From positions 1 to 57,358 of the IMG/VR virus record IMGVR_UViG_3300015189_000004: a stretch of DNA of 57,358 nt; one strand, given 5' to 3'. The stretch comes from a virus. The position numbers and the translations under genes are program-made. The stretch's first letter is position 1, and the number at the start of each line of letters is the position of its first letter. Below the pieces are notes generated by a model. That model was not told where the DNA came from and searched no databases. It worked only from the letters and a program-made list of their open reading frames with translations. Positions 25,521-32,079 of the stretch are shown here, piece by piece.

Positions 25521-25829
25521 ATGAACAACGTAAAACTCATGGTAAGTGCAAAGTCAAGCAAGGCGTTCGTAGCCGCATTTCTCGCTTCGGCCGCTGCTGT
25601 CACCGTTGCTGCACCTGACGGTTACACACTGCCAGAAGCGCTCACCATCATCGGCGCGTTTCTGCTGACGTTTCAGGCCACATACTGGACCAGCAACGCT
25701 AAGGACGTCGCCGGAACCATTGACGTGGCTGTGACGCCTGATGGCAAGAAGACCTTCTCGCTCAATCTCGACTCTGATCCAGAGGATCTCGAGACTAAGG
25801 ACGAGGTCACGTTCAAGATCGTCAAGTAG
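25521..25829 (+). CDS. Putative holin
   Basis: A 102-residue protein. The N-terminus is short and basic, then two membrane segments occur (about residues 12-33 and 40-60, TLPEALTIIGAFLLTFQATYW), followed by a charged, acidic C-terminal tail. This two-span plan with cytoplasmic tail is typical of actinophage holins. ATG 25521 follows AAGGAGC. It is the last gene before the early-type promoter island. Confidence 0.7.
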   Translation: MNNVKLMVSAKSSKAFVAAFLASAAAVTVAAPDGYTLPEALTIIGAFLLTFQATYWTSNAKDVAGTIDVAVTPDGKKTFSLNLDSDPEDLETKDEVTFKIVK

Positions 25830-25844
25830 CTCCTAAACGTAGGG

Positions 25845-25876
25845 TCGCGGGTTTTACACCGCCTATAATGAGACCC
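25845..25876 (+). promoter_or_regulatory. Phage promoter motif copy 1
   Basis: TCGCG begins at 25845 and TATAAT at 25864, exactly 19 nt later, followed by GAGACCC. It lies 24 nt before the next gene. This is one of ten copies with this geometry. There is no TTGACA-like -35 element at the usual distance. Confidence 0.75.
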
Positions 25877-25893
25877 CTACTTAAGGAGAACGC

Positions 25894-26184
25894 ATGTTCC
25901 ATCCCTTTGCCAAATCTGAAAAGACTGGACTTGAGGAGGCCCGCGATCAAGCGCTACTCGAACTGAAGAATTTCACGACCGACGACGCATTGTACGAACA
26001 AACACTGAAGCACGTGAAGACGCTCAGCAAACTCATTGAGGCAGAAGCCCATGAGAAGCTGAACCCAAACACTGTTGCACTGATTGCCGGCAATGCATTC
26101 GTCGCACTGATAGTCGTCAGCTACGAGAGCAAGAACGTCGTGGGCACCAAAGTCATATCTTTCCTGATGAAAGCTACCCGATGA
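25894..26184 (+). CDS. Hypothetical small protein with C-terminal membrane segment
   Basis: A 96-residue protein. The first 60 residues are charged and helical (coiled-coil-like: EEARDQALLELKNF ... HVKTLSKLIEAEAHEKL), and residues 66-92 form a probable membrane segment (NAFVALIVVSYESKNVVGTK is its centre). It is the first gene of the promoter-motif island, with a short leader and AAGGAG site. Function unknown. Confidence 0.72.
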   Translation: MFHPFAKSEKTGLEEARDQALLELKNFTTDDALYEQTLKHVKTLSKLIEAEAHEKLNPNTVALIAGNAFVALIVVSYESKNVVGTKVISFLMKATR

Positions 26185-26214
26185 ACTGCTGACCTAACAC
26201 AGGCAGCCCAAAAC

Positions 26215-26261
26215 ACAGAAGACGTGTGAGACCTAAACCCTCTTACACGTCTTCTGTTTTT
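26215..26261 (+). terminator. Intrinsic terminator with 13-bp stem
   Basis: Arms ACAGAAGACGTGT (26215-26227) and ACACGTCTTCTGT (26245-26257) are perfectly complementary and run into a T tract (26257-26261). The loop begins with GAGACC, the same bases that follow the promoter motif. Confidence 0.85.
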
Positions 26262-26327
26262 GTGCAGTTCTACAAGGGTTCTAAAAATTGCTTCCAAAAA
26301 ATCCCGCGGAGGAAATTTTGGACAAGG

Positions 26328-26358
26328 TCGCAGGAATTACATGTCATATAATGAGACC
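26328..26358 (+). promoter_or_regulatory. Phage promoter motif copy 2
   Basis: TCGCA starts at 26328 and TATAAT at 26347 (19 nt), followed by GAGACCC. It precedes the small membrane gene at 26382. Confidence 0.78.
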
Positions 26359-26381
26359 CACACACCACGAAAGGATTCATT

Positions 26382-26534
26382 ATGAACATCATCGACCGTG
26401 TCAACAAGAAGGTCCACACCGTAACCAACAACTCCAACGTTCGTACCACCGCAAAAATCACCGCGCTGGTCGTCGCCACCGTTGTCTGGGTTCGAGTTGT
26501 GGACGCTGCTTACGACAAGTTCACCGAAGAATGA
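26382..26534 (+). CDS. Small membrane protein
   Basis: A 50-residue protein with a polar N-terminal half and one membrane segment (about residues 25-42, KITALVVATVVWVRVV). ATG 26382 follows GAAAGG. It has its own promoter motif and its own downstream terminator, i.e. a monocistronic unit. Function unknown. Confidence 0.7.
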   Translation: MNIIDRVNKKVHTVTNNSNVRTTAKITALVVATVVWVRVVDAAYDKFTEE

Positions 26535-26564
26535 TCTGATACACCCCACTCAGTTGTAAATCTC

Positions 26565-26597
26565 AAACCAACAGCCCCTAACACGGGCTTAAGGTTT
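26565..26597 (+). terminator. Hairpin terminator with CTAACAC loop
   Basis: A two-part stem: AAACC (26565) with GGTTT (26593) and AGCCC with GGGCT, loop CTAACAC. It is followed by GCCTC instead of a long T tract. The same loop and layout recur at 26842 and 30908. Confidence 0.7.
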
Positions 26598-26603
26598 GCC
26601 TCT

Positions 26604-26634
26604 TCGCAAGATATTCGGGCCCTATAATGAACCC
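26604..26634 (+). promoter_or_regulatory. Phage promoter motif copy 3
   Basis: TCGCA at 26604 and TATAAT at 26623 (19 nt), followed by GAACCCC rather than GAGACCC. It lies directly after the hairpin at 26565 and before the gene at 26657. Confidence 0.75.
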
Positions 26635-26656
26635 CTACCACCCGAAAGGACACACC

Positions 26657-26836
26657 ATGTTCGACAAGTACACTTCCGCCAAGAAGTTCGTTGCCAAGCA
26701 CAAGGTCGCCATCGCAATCACCGGTACAGCAGCAGTCTGCTTGTACCTGAATCGCCTGGCCCTCACGCAGCACAACGACTTCCTCAAGGAGCACGACCTG
26801 TACGAAGCATTCTATCTCGTCGGATCAGAAGAGTAG
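26657..26836 (+). CDS. Small membrane protein
   Basis: A 59-residue protein with a basic N-terminus (FDKYTSAKKFVAKHK) and a single membrane segment (about residues 17-33), then an acidic C-terminus. The upstream in-frame ATG lies inside the promoter motif, so ATG 26657 after CGAAAGG is chosen. Monocistronic, with its own promoter and terminator. Function unknown. Confidence 0.7.
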   Translation: MFDKYTSAKKFVAKHKVAIAITGTAAVCLYLNRLALTQHNDFLKEHDLYEAFYLVGSEE

Positions 26837-26841
26837 TTCAC

Positions 26842-26885
26842 AGACCTTAACCCCCTAACACGGGGTTAAGGTCTGCCTTATTTTT
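26842..26885 (+). terminator. Strong intrinsic terminator
   Basis: The 13-bp arms AGACCTTAACCCC (26842-26854) and GGGGTTAAGGTCT (26862-26874) enclose loop CTAACAC. They are followed by GCCTTATTTTTGCC. Confidence 0.88.
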
Positions 26886-26915
26886 GCCTCAAACCAAATC
26901 TCCGAAAGGGACATC

Positions 26916-27137
26916 ATGTTCAAGAAGCACTCGATTCAGGTACAGATGATCAAGACCCCGAATGTCAAGCCGACGGTAGAGACACCAACTCCCGCAGCTA
27001 GCTTCGACCCAGACCACATCAGTCAACTCATATCCGAGCAGGTGGAGCACACAGCCATCACTGTTGTTGCTTCTTTTGCTGCGATCATCCTGTTCAAGAC
27101 CGTGAGTGAGATTGCCATCAACTTGTCGAAGGCCTGA
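26916..27137 (+). CDS. Small protein with C-terminal membrane segment
   Basis: A 73-residue protein. The N-terminal 40 residues are polar and proline-rich, and residues 46-66 form a hydrophobic segment (AITVVASFAAIILFKTVS). ATG 26916 follows CGAAAGG. No promoter motif copy lies directly before it, so it may depend on readthrough of the preceding unit. Function unknown. Confidence 0.68.
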   Translation: MFKKHSIQVQMIKTPNVKPTVETPTPAASFDPDHISQLISEQVEHTAITVVASFAAIILFKTVSEIAINLSKA

Positions 27138-27139
27138 CC

Positions 27140-27170
27140 TCGCAAGAAAACCACGTCCTATAATGAGACC
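27140..27170 (+). promoter_or_regulatory. Phage promoter motif copy 4, drives ncRNA A
   Basis: TCGCA at 27140 (overlapping the stop of the preceding gene) and TATAAT at 27159 (19 nt), followed by GAGACCC. No gene follows within 140 nt. Instead a structured RNA with a closing stem and U tract lies immediately downstream. Confidence 0.78.
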
Positions 27171-27251
27171 CATAACGCCTACCATCCTATCAACGGAGAA
27201 ACGGCTGACCACATAGTGGAAACCGCTAAAGCGGAATGGTATCTCATTTTT
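27165..27251 (+). ncRNA. Multi-hairpin ncRNA A
   Basis: After TATAAT, GAGA (27165-27168) and TACCAT (27180-27185) pair with the contiguous 3' arm ATGGTATCTC (27236-27245), leaving an 11-nt bulge. Inside are hairpins CCAC-ATA-GTGG (27209-27219) and CCGC-TAAA-GCGG (27223-27234). The 3' arm is followed by ATTTTT. There is no ORF. It belongs to the same architectural class as ncRNAs B-F but its hairpins are not repeats of each other. Confidence 0.65.
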
Positions 27252-27310
27252 CTGCCTCATCCTTCTAGAATCCTCTAGCAGGCAATTGTGAAACTAGTAA
27301 GGAGATAGGC

Positions 27311-27703
27311 ATGAACATGGACCAGCGTGCGAAGATCAAGGACCACTTCCGTGAGAACAAGAACGTGTATATCGCTGCTGGTGTTGGCGTCCTCGTCGGT
27401 GCTGCCGGCTGTGTCTTCCTGAAAGATTCATCCACACTTGTCTCGATTCGAGAGACTCTGAACTTCAAGTGGAAATCGCCGACGACAAATGTTGTTCAGT
27501 TGATCATTCCGCCACTTGGTGATGCTGGGAATGTTGTTCAGTGTGTTGAAACAGGAACGATCTATGCGAGTCAAGGTCAAGCAGCACGAGAGCTTGGTGT
27601 CCGTGCTACGGACGTCTCGAAGCATATGCATGGTGTTCAAGAGCACGTCGCTGGATTGCATCTAAAGCTTCTAGGCAAGGCTGGCGAACCACTCGCAGGA
27701 TAA
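27311..27703 (+). CDS. Membrane-anchored NUMOD1-like DNA-binding protein
   Basis: A 130-residue protein. A basic N-terminus precedes a membrane segment (about residues 20-40), a short linker with FKWKSPTTN, and a C-terminal domain (about residues 75-115) containing VQCVETGTIYASQGQAAREL and DVSKHMHG, the NUMOD1/helix-turn-helix pattern normally appended to homing endonucleases. No nuclease domain is present. A paralogue with the same plan lies at 39869. A membrane-tethered DNA- or RNA-binding protein is inferred. Confidence 0.75.
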   Translation: MNMDQRAKIKDHFRENKNVYIAAGVGVLVGAAGCVFLKDSSTLVSIRETLNFKWKSPTTNVVQLIIPPLGDAGNVVQCVETGTIYASQGQAARELGVRATDVSKHMHGVQEHVAGLHLKLLGKAGEPLAG

Positions 27704-27723
27704 ACCCGCCCTATAATGAGAAC
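27693..27723 (+). promoter_or_regulatory. Phage promoter motif copy 5, drives ncRNA B
   Basis: TCGCA at 27693, inside the last codons of the preceding gene, and TATAAT at 27712 (19 nt), followed by GAGAACC. Confidence 0.8.
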
Positions 27724-27800
27724 CACACTACCGGTCACCCGCTTACGGGAGGCTGACTACCCGCTTACGGGAAGTTGAAAAGTAGTGTGGTTCTCCTTTT
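27718..27800 (+). ncRNA. Multi-hairpin ncRNA B (two repeats)
   Basis: The closing stem is 14 perfect pairs: GAGAACCACACTAC (27718-27731) with GTAGTGTGGTTCTC (27782-27795), followed by CTTTT. Inside are two identical hairpins CCCG-CTTA-CGGG at 27738-27749 and 27760-27771. The stem begins with the first base after TATAAT. No ORF is present. Confidence 0.75.
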
Positions 27801-27803
27801 GCC

Positions 27804-27834
27804 ACGCAGGAAAACCACACCCTATAATGAGAAC
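27804..27834 (+). promoter_or_regulatory. Phage promoter motif copy 6, drives ncRNA C
   Basis: ACGCA at 27804 and TATAAT at 27823 (19 nt), followed by GAGAACC. It starts four nt after the U tract of ncRNA B. Confidence 0.8.
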
Positions 27835-27939
27835 CTAGTATCTGGATCACCCGATAAGGGAGATCTGAATGGCCACCCGATAAGGGAGACCTACTTGCCA
27901 CCCGATAAGGGAGACAACAGATACTAGGTTCTCATTTTT
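27829..27939 (+). ncRNA. Multi-hairpin ncRNA C (three repeats)
   Basis: The closing stem is 15 perfect pairs: GAGAACCTAGTATCT (27829-27843) with AGATACTAGGTTCTC (27919-27933), followed by ATTTTT. Three identical hairpins CCC-GATAA-GGG begin at 27850, 27876 and 27901 (period 25-26 nt), each within CACCCGATAAGGGAGA, with different spacers. No ORF is present. Confidence 0.78.
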
Positions 27940-27967
27940 CTGCCTAAACTCAACGAAAGGAATTGTT

Positions 27968-28090
27968 ATGTACTCACAGTGCAGAAAGCGTTACGGATTC
28001 TGGAACTTCATCGGAGACGTCCTCATGACGTGTCTCACAAGTGGGCTCTGGCTCATCTGGATCTTCGTTCGTGAGATGCGTCGTCGCTGA
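27968..28090 (+). CDS. Very small membrane protein
   Basis: A 40-residue protein with basic ends (CRKRYG and REMRRR) and one central membrane segment (about residues 13-34). ATG 27968 follows GAAAGGAATT. It lies one nt before the next start. Function unknown. Confidence 0.6.
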   Translation: MYSQCRKRYGFWNFIGDVLMTCLTSGLWLIWIFVREMRRR

Positions 28091-28091
28091 C

Positions 28092-28241
28092 ATGCGTCTC
28101 ATATTCTGGGTCTCCATGCTGATCATCGCCGCAGGGTTCATCGCACGCTGGTACCGCGTCAGTGCGCCTCAGTCTCAGACAACAAATCTGCCGGAGACTT
28201 CCGGTGAAACGCTCGAAAGGAACACCGATGACGCTGCTTGA
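28092..28241 (+). CDS. Very small membrane protein
   Basis: A 49-residue protein with an N-terminal membrane segment (residues 2-18) followed by a polar, acidic tail. It overlaps the DUF6353-like gene by 14 nt, and its last codons hold that gene's ribosome binding site (CGAAAGG). Function unknown. Confidence 0.6.
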   Translation: MRLIFWVSMLIIAAGFIARWYRVSAPQSQTTNLPETSGETLERNTDDAA

Positions 28242-29001
28242 CATCGCAAAGAAGGTTGAGAGACTTGCCATTGAGAACTCTCCGGCCATTCTGACAGCGA
28301 TTGCTGTTACTGGATCACTGGCCACAGCATATCTTGCTGGTTCGGCCTCGTTCAAGGCTGCGGATCTGATTGCGGACGAGCAGTACCGCTTGGACCTGCA
28401 CCCGACGGCACACCAGCTCGAAACCAAGGAGAAGTTCTACCTCGTATGGAAAGCCTATATCCCAGCCGCTGGTACGGGTGTCGTGACCATAGTGTGCATC
28501 ATCGGCGCCAACCGTATCGGATCACGTCGGGCTGCAGCAGTAGCTGCCGCGTACACGATATCCGAGAAGGCATTCACCGAGTACCGGGAAAAGGTCGTCG
28601 AGAAGATGGGCGAAGCCAAGGAGCGGAAGGTCCGCGATGAGGTGGCGCAGGATCAGGTCAATCGGAATCCTGCCGGATCTCGAGAGATCGTCATCACTGG
28701 CAATGGCGACGTGCTCTGCTATGACGTCTTCTCGGAGCGATATTTCGAGAGCGACATGGAGACGCTCAAGAAGGCTCAGAACGATCTGAACTACACGCTC
28801 CTCAACGATGGTTATGCCTCTCTCGGGGACTTCTACGGCAAGATTGGCCTCTCTGCGATGCCGTATTCCGAAGAAGTTGGCTGGACGAGTGAGCATCTGA
28901 TGGAGATGCAGCTCTCGACCACGCTTTCGGATGATCAGCGTCCGTGCATTTCGCTCGACTTCCGCGTGACACCTGTGCGGGACTACTACCGCGTTCACTG
29001 A
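28228..29001 (+). CDS. DUF6353-like membrane protein
   Basis: A 257-residue protein. Two membrane segments (about residues 20-40 and 72-92) lie before a helical region (AAYTISEKAFTEYREKVVEKMGEAKERKVRDEV, interrupted here) and a C-terminal globular part containing YDVFSERYFESDMETLKKAQNDLNY and a SLGDFYGKIGL element. Similar segments occur in the gene at 32080, so the two are paralogues. This phage family (DUF6353) has no known function. ATG 28228 is preferred because the upstream extension lies in another gene. Confidence 0.78.
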   Translation: MTLLDIAKKVERLAIENSPAILTAIAVTGSLATAYLAGSASFKAADLIADEQYRLDLHPTAHQLETKEKFYLVWKAYIPAAGTGVVTIVCIIGANRIGSRRAAAVAAAYTISEKAFTEYREKVVEKMGEAKERKVRDEVAQDQVNRNPAGSREIVITGNGDVLCYDVFSERYFESDMETLKKAQNDLNYTLLNDGYASLGDFYGKIGLSAMPYSEEVGWTSEHLMEMQLSTTLSDDQRPCISLDFRVTPVRDYYRVH

Positions 29002-29011
29002 GGCCTACGCC

Positions 29012-29042
29012 TCGCAAGAATTACGGGTCCTATAATGAGACC
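29012..29042 (+). promoter_or_regulatory. Phage promoter motif copy 7
   Basis: TCGCA at 29012 and TATAAT at 29031 (19 nt), followed by GAGACCC. It precedes the gene at 29067. Confidence 0.8.
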
Positions 29043-29066
29043 CATCCAACAAAAAGGAGAACCATC

Positions 29067-29261
29067 ATGTCCGAGCAGATCCCCGACATCAGCACCCTTC
29101 CCACCAAGAAGTTCGCATTCCTCAACAAGACCAACGCCATCCGCGTCGCCGTCGCAGCCACCGCTGTCGCCGTCGTCGCAGTACTCGTCGTCAAGTTGAA
29201 GGACGGCGCCTTCGAGGACGAGATCGGTGACCTGACCGTCGTCGAGACCCCCGAGTCCTGA
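29067..29261 (+). CDS. Small membrane protein
   Basis: A 64-residue protein with a polar N-terminus, one alanine/valine-rich membrane segment (about residues 25-43) and an acidic C-terminal tail (EDEIGDLTVVETPES). ATG 29067 follows AAAAGGAG. It forms a monocistronic unit between promoter copy 7 and the terminator at 29289. Function unknown. Confidence 0.7.
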   Translation: MSEQIPDISTLPTKKFAFLNKTNAIRVAVAATAVAVVAVLVVKLKDGAFEDEIGDLTVVETPES

Positions 29262-29288
29262 CACACCCCCAAGTTTGACCCCTCGAAA

Positions 29289-29330
29289 GGAAAGGCTTTG
29301 TAACCAACAATTACAGAGCCTTTCCTTTTT
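29289..29330 (+). terminator. Strong intrinsic terminator
   Basis: Fifteen-pair arms GGAAAGGCTTTGTAA (29289-29303) and TTACAGAGCCTTTCC (29311-29325), one G-U pair, loop CCAACAA, followed by TTTTT. Confidence 0.88.
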
Positions 29331-29357
29331 GCTTTGACCAATGATAAGGAATACTAG

Positions 29358-29777
29358 ATGCAACACAAAGATTTCGAACGCGTTCTCGATCAGCAGATCA
29401 AGATGTGTCAGGATGTTCTGGTCGTCAAATCCGGAAGCTACTCGACTGAGTCAGACAAACTGCACAACTTCAAGGTTGCCGCCGATATTCAGGGATGCAC
29501 GATCCCGCAGGCGGTTGCCGGGATGATGGTCAAGCACACGGTCTCGATCTATGACATGTGCGCCAGTGACAAGGGCTTCGACATGGAGATCTGGGACGAA
29601 AAGATCACAGACCACCTGAACTACCTGTTCTTGCTCAAGGCAGCAGTGCTCGAAGAGGCCTACGACACGCTTCCGTGGGCACTGCTTCCCTATTTCGAGT
29701 CGGGACCACCCGCTCCGTCGGCTCACGCCACAGTCAACACGGACGGCTCTATCCACCTGCATTGCACTGAGATCTGA
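29358..29777 (+). CDS. Conserved phage hypothetical protein
   Basis: A 139-residue soluble helical protein (LDQQIKMCQDVLVVKSGSY; LHNFKVAADIQGCTIPQAVAG; WDEKITDHLNYLFLLKAAVLEEAY). This arrangement matches a widespread phage family of unknown function in which the middle QAVAGMMVKHTVSIYDM block is conserved. The C-terminal 30 residues are proline-rich and variable. It is followed by a small membrane-protein gene. Confidence 0.72.
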   Translation: MQHKDFERVLDQQIKMCQDVLVVKSGSYSTESDKLHNFKVAADIQGCTIPQAVAGMMVKHTVSIYDMCASDKGFDMEIWDEKITDHLNYLFLLKAAVLEEAYDTLPWALLPYFESGPPAPSAHATVNTDGSIHLHCTEI

Positions 29778-29788
29778 GAGGCATACCC

Positions 29789-29917
29789 ATGCATGATCGT
29801 CTTACCAAGATCCAATACGTCGCTTTCATCGCTGGTGCTTCGGTTGGACTCCTCATGGCCCGAGGGTTCATTGCTGGCGTCAACAAGGTCTTCCCGCCCA
29901 ACCCCATCAAGAACTGA
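29789..29917 (+). CDS. Very small membrane protein
   Basis: A 42-residue protein with a single hydrophobic segment (about residues 11-31, containing GASVGLLMARGFIAG) and a polar C-terminus (NPIKN). ATG 29789 follows GAGAGGC. The gene lies 11 nt before the next start. Function unknown. Confidence 0.55.
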   Translation: MHDRLTKIQYVAFIAGASVGLLMARGFIAGVNKVFPPNPIKN

Positions 29918-29928
29918 AAGGCACACCC

Positions 29929-30486
29929 ATGCTCAAGAAAGACATCACATACCAGGACCTCGACGGCAACTCCCTCACGGAGACCTTCTGGTTCAACCTC
30001 TCCAAGGCTGAGATCGCCAAGATGGAGCTCAGCAAGAACGGCGGGGGCCTGACCGGCTACCTCAAGGCCATCGTGGAGGCAGAAGACGGAGAGGCCATCG
30101 TCACTACCTTCGAGGAGATCTTGACCAAGGCCTACGGCATCCGCAATGCGGACAACAAGGGCTTCGACAAGTCTCCTGAGATCTCGAAGCACTTCATGTC
30201 GACCGATGCTTATTCGGTTCTGTTCATGGAGCTCGTGACGGACGCTGAGGCAAGCTCGGCCTTCATTCGGGGGATCGTTCCGGCAGATCTCAGCGAGAAG
30301 ATGGACGACACCGTCCTTCCGGCTGGAATGCTTCCGAAGTCTGACTTCCGTCTCGAGAGTGTAGGGACGGATCTTCACAGTGCGGCTGAGACGGTCTCTG
30401 CTGCGGTCGAGACGGCAAAGACGTCGAACATGACTCTCGACGAGATGAAGGCTGCGATCCGCAAGGCCGAAGAGAACAGCCAGTAG
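29929..30486 (+). CDS. Conserved phage protein, tail-chaperone-like pattern
   Basis: A 185-residue protein beginning with KKDITYQDLDGNSLTETFWFN, then LSKAEIAKMELSKNGG, a central helical block (FEEILTKAYGIRNADNKGF; SPEISKHFMSTDAYSVLFMELVTD) and FIRGIVPADL. This family is common in phages of Gram-positives, where it is usually uncharacterised; the N-terminal pattern recalls tail assembly chaperones. Its place in the non-structural island argues against a simple tail role. C-ending codons suggest strong expression. Confidence 0.7.
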   Translation: MLKKDITYQDLDGNSLTETFWFNLSKAEIAKMELSKNGGGLTGYLKAIVEAEDGEAIVTTFEEILTKAYGIRNADNKGFDKSPEISKHFMSTDAYSVLFMELVTDAEASSAFIRGIVPADLSEKMDDTVLPAGMLPKSDFRLESVGTDLHSAAETVSAAVETAKTSNMTLDEMKAAIRKAEENSQ

Positions 30487-30595
30487 TTCATATTTGCGAG
30501 ATGGGAGTTAGCAAGGGTCCTTTCTCAGGGGTCTCGCCCTATTCCGGATGCTGACTTATAAACGCCAGCCGACGTTCCCATATCATGTGCCCACC
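30487..30595 (+). other. Noncoding segment with weak pairing
   Basis: No ORF with a ribosome binding site is visible. A long-range pairing ATGGGA/TCCCAT (about 30499 and 30577) could enclose smaller hairpins such as AGGG/CCCT. It lies between two genes and just upstream of promoter copy 8. It may be a terminator region or another structured RNA, but the evidence is weak. Confidence 0.3.
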
Positions 30596-30626
30596 TCGCA
30601 GAAACTCCACGCCCTATAATGAGACC
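30596..30626 (+). promoter_or_regulatory. Phage promoter motif copy 8
   Basis: TCGCA at 30596 and TATAAT at 30615 (19 nt), followed by GAGACCC. It precedes the gene at 30647. Confidence 0.8.
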
Positions 30627-30646
30627 CCTATGAAAGGAACACCACC

Positions 30647-30901
30647 ATGACCAAAACTGACATCACCAAAGCTGTCGTTCGCAACATCGTTGGCTACACC
30701 ACTTCGTTCACTATCGCAAACCTCATCCGTCGCAACCTCCAGACAGAATCCACCATTGAAACGGTCGAGATCTATGTCGGGTCGGTTGTCGTCGGTGCCA
30801 TGATTGCCGAGAGTGCACAGAAGTACGTAGACAAAGAGATTGACGACCTGACCGCCGCGTGGAAGTCCATGAAGACCACCATGAAAGCCAACCAGAACTA
30901 G
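30647..30901 (+). CDS. Small membrane-associated protein
   Basis: An 84-residue protein with moderately hydrophobic stretches (VGYTTSFTIANLI near residues 14-26 and YVGSVVVGAMIAESA near 43-57) and a charged C-terminal helix. It is a monocistronic unit between promoter copy 8 and the terminator at 30908. ATG 30647 follows GAAAGG. Function unknown. Confidence 0.7.
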   Translation: MTKTDITKAVVRNIVGYTTSFTIANLIRRNLQTESTIETVEIYVGSVVVGAMIAESAQKYVDKEIDDLTAAWKSMKTTMKANQN

Positions 30902-30907
30902 ACCCTC

Positions 30908-30948
30908 AAACCCACAGCCCCTAACACGGGCTTACGGTTTGCTTTTTT
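30908..30948 (+). terminator. Intrinsic terminator with CTAACAC loop
   Basis: AAACC/GGTTT and AGCCC/GGGCT pairs, loop CTAACAC, followed by GCTTTTTT (T run 30943-30948). It is the third copy of this terminator type. Confidence 0.85.
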
Positions 30949-30963
30949 GACAGAGGACTAATT

Positions 30964-31269
30964 ATGGAATATCCCGGCAACAGTTATGCCATGCGAGGCG
31001 AGATGAAGCGCGTTGCCAGCGAAGATCCAAGCACATATCAAAACACCTCTGGCCATTACTACGTTCGACTCAAATACACGGTGTGGCCTGAACTCTACGG
31101 GGACGAACTCCCGATTCCTTTTCCGACTCTCAAAGCAGCACTATTCTTTGCTGAGATCAACATCACGTCCACAGTAGTTCGTGCTCGTGTGTACACGCCA
31201 TCCGGCACTCTGGTCACTATATTTGCCTACTCCAATAGTGGGACAGTACGCAATGACCTTCTCTCTTAG
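30964..31269 (+). CDS. Hypothetical protein
   Basis: A 101-residue soluble protein with a beta-rich centre (GHYYVRLKYTVWPELYG; NITSTVVRARVYTPSGTLVTIF). ATG 30964 follows GAGGAC. It starts the longer operon that runs to the replication genes. No motif is recognised. Confidence 0.65.
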   Translation: MEYPGNSYAMRGEMKRVASEDPSTYQNTSGHYYVRLKYTVWPELYGDELPIPFPTLKAALFFAEINITSTVVRARVYTPSGTLVTIFAYSNSGTVRNDLLS

Positions 31270-31281
31270 ATTGAGGACAAA

Positions 31282-31932
31282 ATGGTTAGCGAATTCCCCA
31301 GCAACAGCAAGAACCCTACGAACGAAAAGAAGTCGAAGGAAGAGCCGAAGAAGGTCGAGCGGGTCATTCAGGGCGAAGTCATTCGTCGAAAGAAGCCGAT
31401 GCTGCGACGTCTCAAGGACACCTTCGGCGGTGGCGACGCCAAGGGCGCTGTCAGTTTCGTTCTGATCGACGTGATTCTTCCGATGACGAAGGACATGGTT
31501 GCTGACGCGGTCAGTCAGGGCGCCGAGCGAATGATATTCGGTGAGTCGAGGTCTACGAGTCGTCGAAGTGGTCGTCATTTCGGAAGCGGCTCGAACAACC
31601 ACACCAACTACCAGAAGTCGTTCCGAGGAGGCTCTCGTGACAACTACCGAGACGATCCTCGGGCAAACCCGACACGCAAGGCACGAGCAAGCTTCGACTT
31701 CGAAGACATCATCATCCCCACGCGCGCTGAGGCTGAGGACGTTATCGACCAGCTCTTTGAGTTGATCTCGAAGTTCGAGGCAGTCACCGTCGCGGAACTC
31801 TACAGTCTCGTAGGTGTCACACCGACCTACACCGACGAGCAGTGGGGCTGGTACGACCTTCGTGGTGCAGGACCGACCCGGATCAGCAATGGATATCTGC
31901 TTGAACTCCCGAAGCCGGAACCTCTCGACTGA
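31282..31932 (+). CDS. Conserved phage protein with Arg/Ser/Gly-rich region
   Basis: A 216-residue protein. A lysine-rich N-terminus leads to KVERVIQGEVIRRKKPMLRR, a moderately hydrophobic helix (SFVLIDVILPMTKDMVADAVS), an Arg/Ser/Gly-rich disordered region (about residues 90-135) and a C-terminal globular part (DVIDQLFELISKFEAVTVAELYSLVG split; EQWGWYDLRG). This family is widespread in siphoviruses of Gram-positives; its role is unknown. The Arg/Ser/Gly region could bind nucleic acid. Confidence 0.78.
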   Translation: MVSEFPSNSKNPTNEKKSKEEPKKVERVIQGEVIRRKKPMLRRLKDTFGGGDAKGAVSFVLIDVILPMTKDMVADAVSQGAERMIFGESRSTSRRSGRHFGSGSNNHTNYQKSFRGGSRDNYRDDPRANPTRKARASFDFEDIIIPTRAEAEDVIDQLFELISKFEAVTVAELYSLVGVTPTYTDEQWGWYDLRGAGPTRISNGYLLELPKPEPLD

Positions 31933-32069
31933 TGGCGAGCAACAGCAAAGAGCGAGAGTTGTTGAAGACTGTATATCCCAGCAAGCAGTGGGCTGAGAAA
32001 GTCAACAACATGACCACCGCTCAAGTCATAGCCGTAGTTATGCGGCTCAAGATGCAGAACAAACTTTAA
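31932..32069 (+). CDS. Very small basic protein
   Basis: A 45-residue protein whose ATG overlaps the previous stop. It is lysine-rich with the pattern LLKTVYPSKQWAEKVNNMTTAQVIAV, split by loops; small proteins like this follow the preceding family in many phages. Function unknown. Confidence 0.6.
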   Translation: MASNSKERELLKTVYPSKQWAEKVNNMTTAQVIAVVMRLKMQNKL

Positions 32070-32079
32070 GGAGTCAAGC

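Noticed and set aside
29929-30486. Calling this gene a true tail assembly chaperone
   Set aside because: The N-terminal pattern is similar, but the gene lies in the non-structural island and a better candidate exists at 11126.
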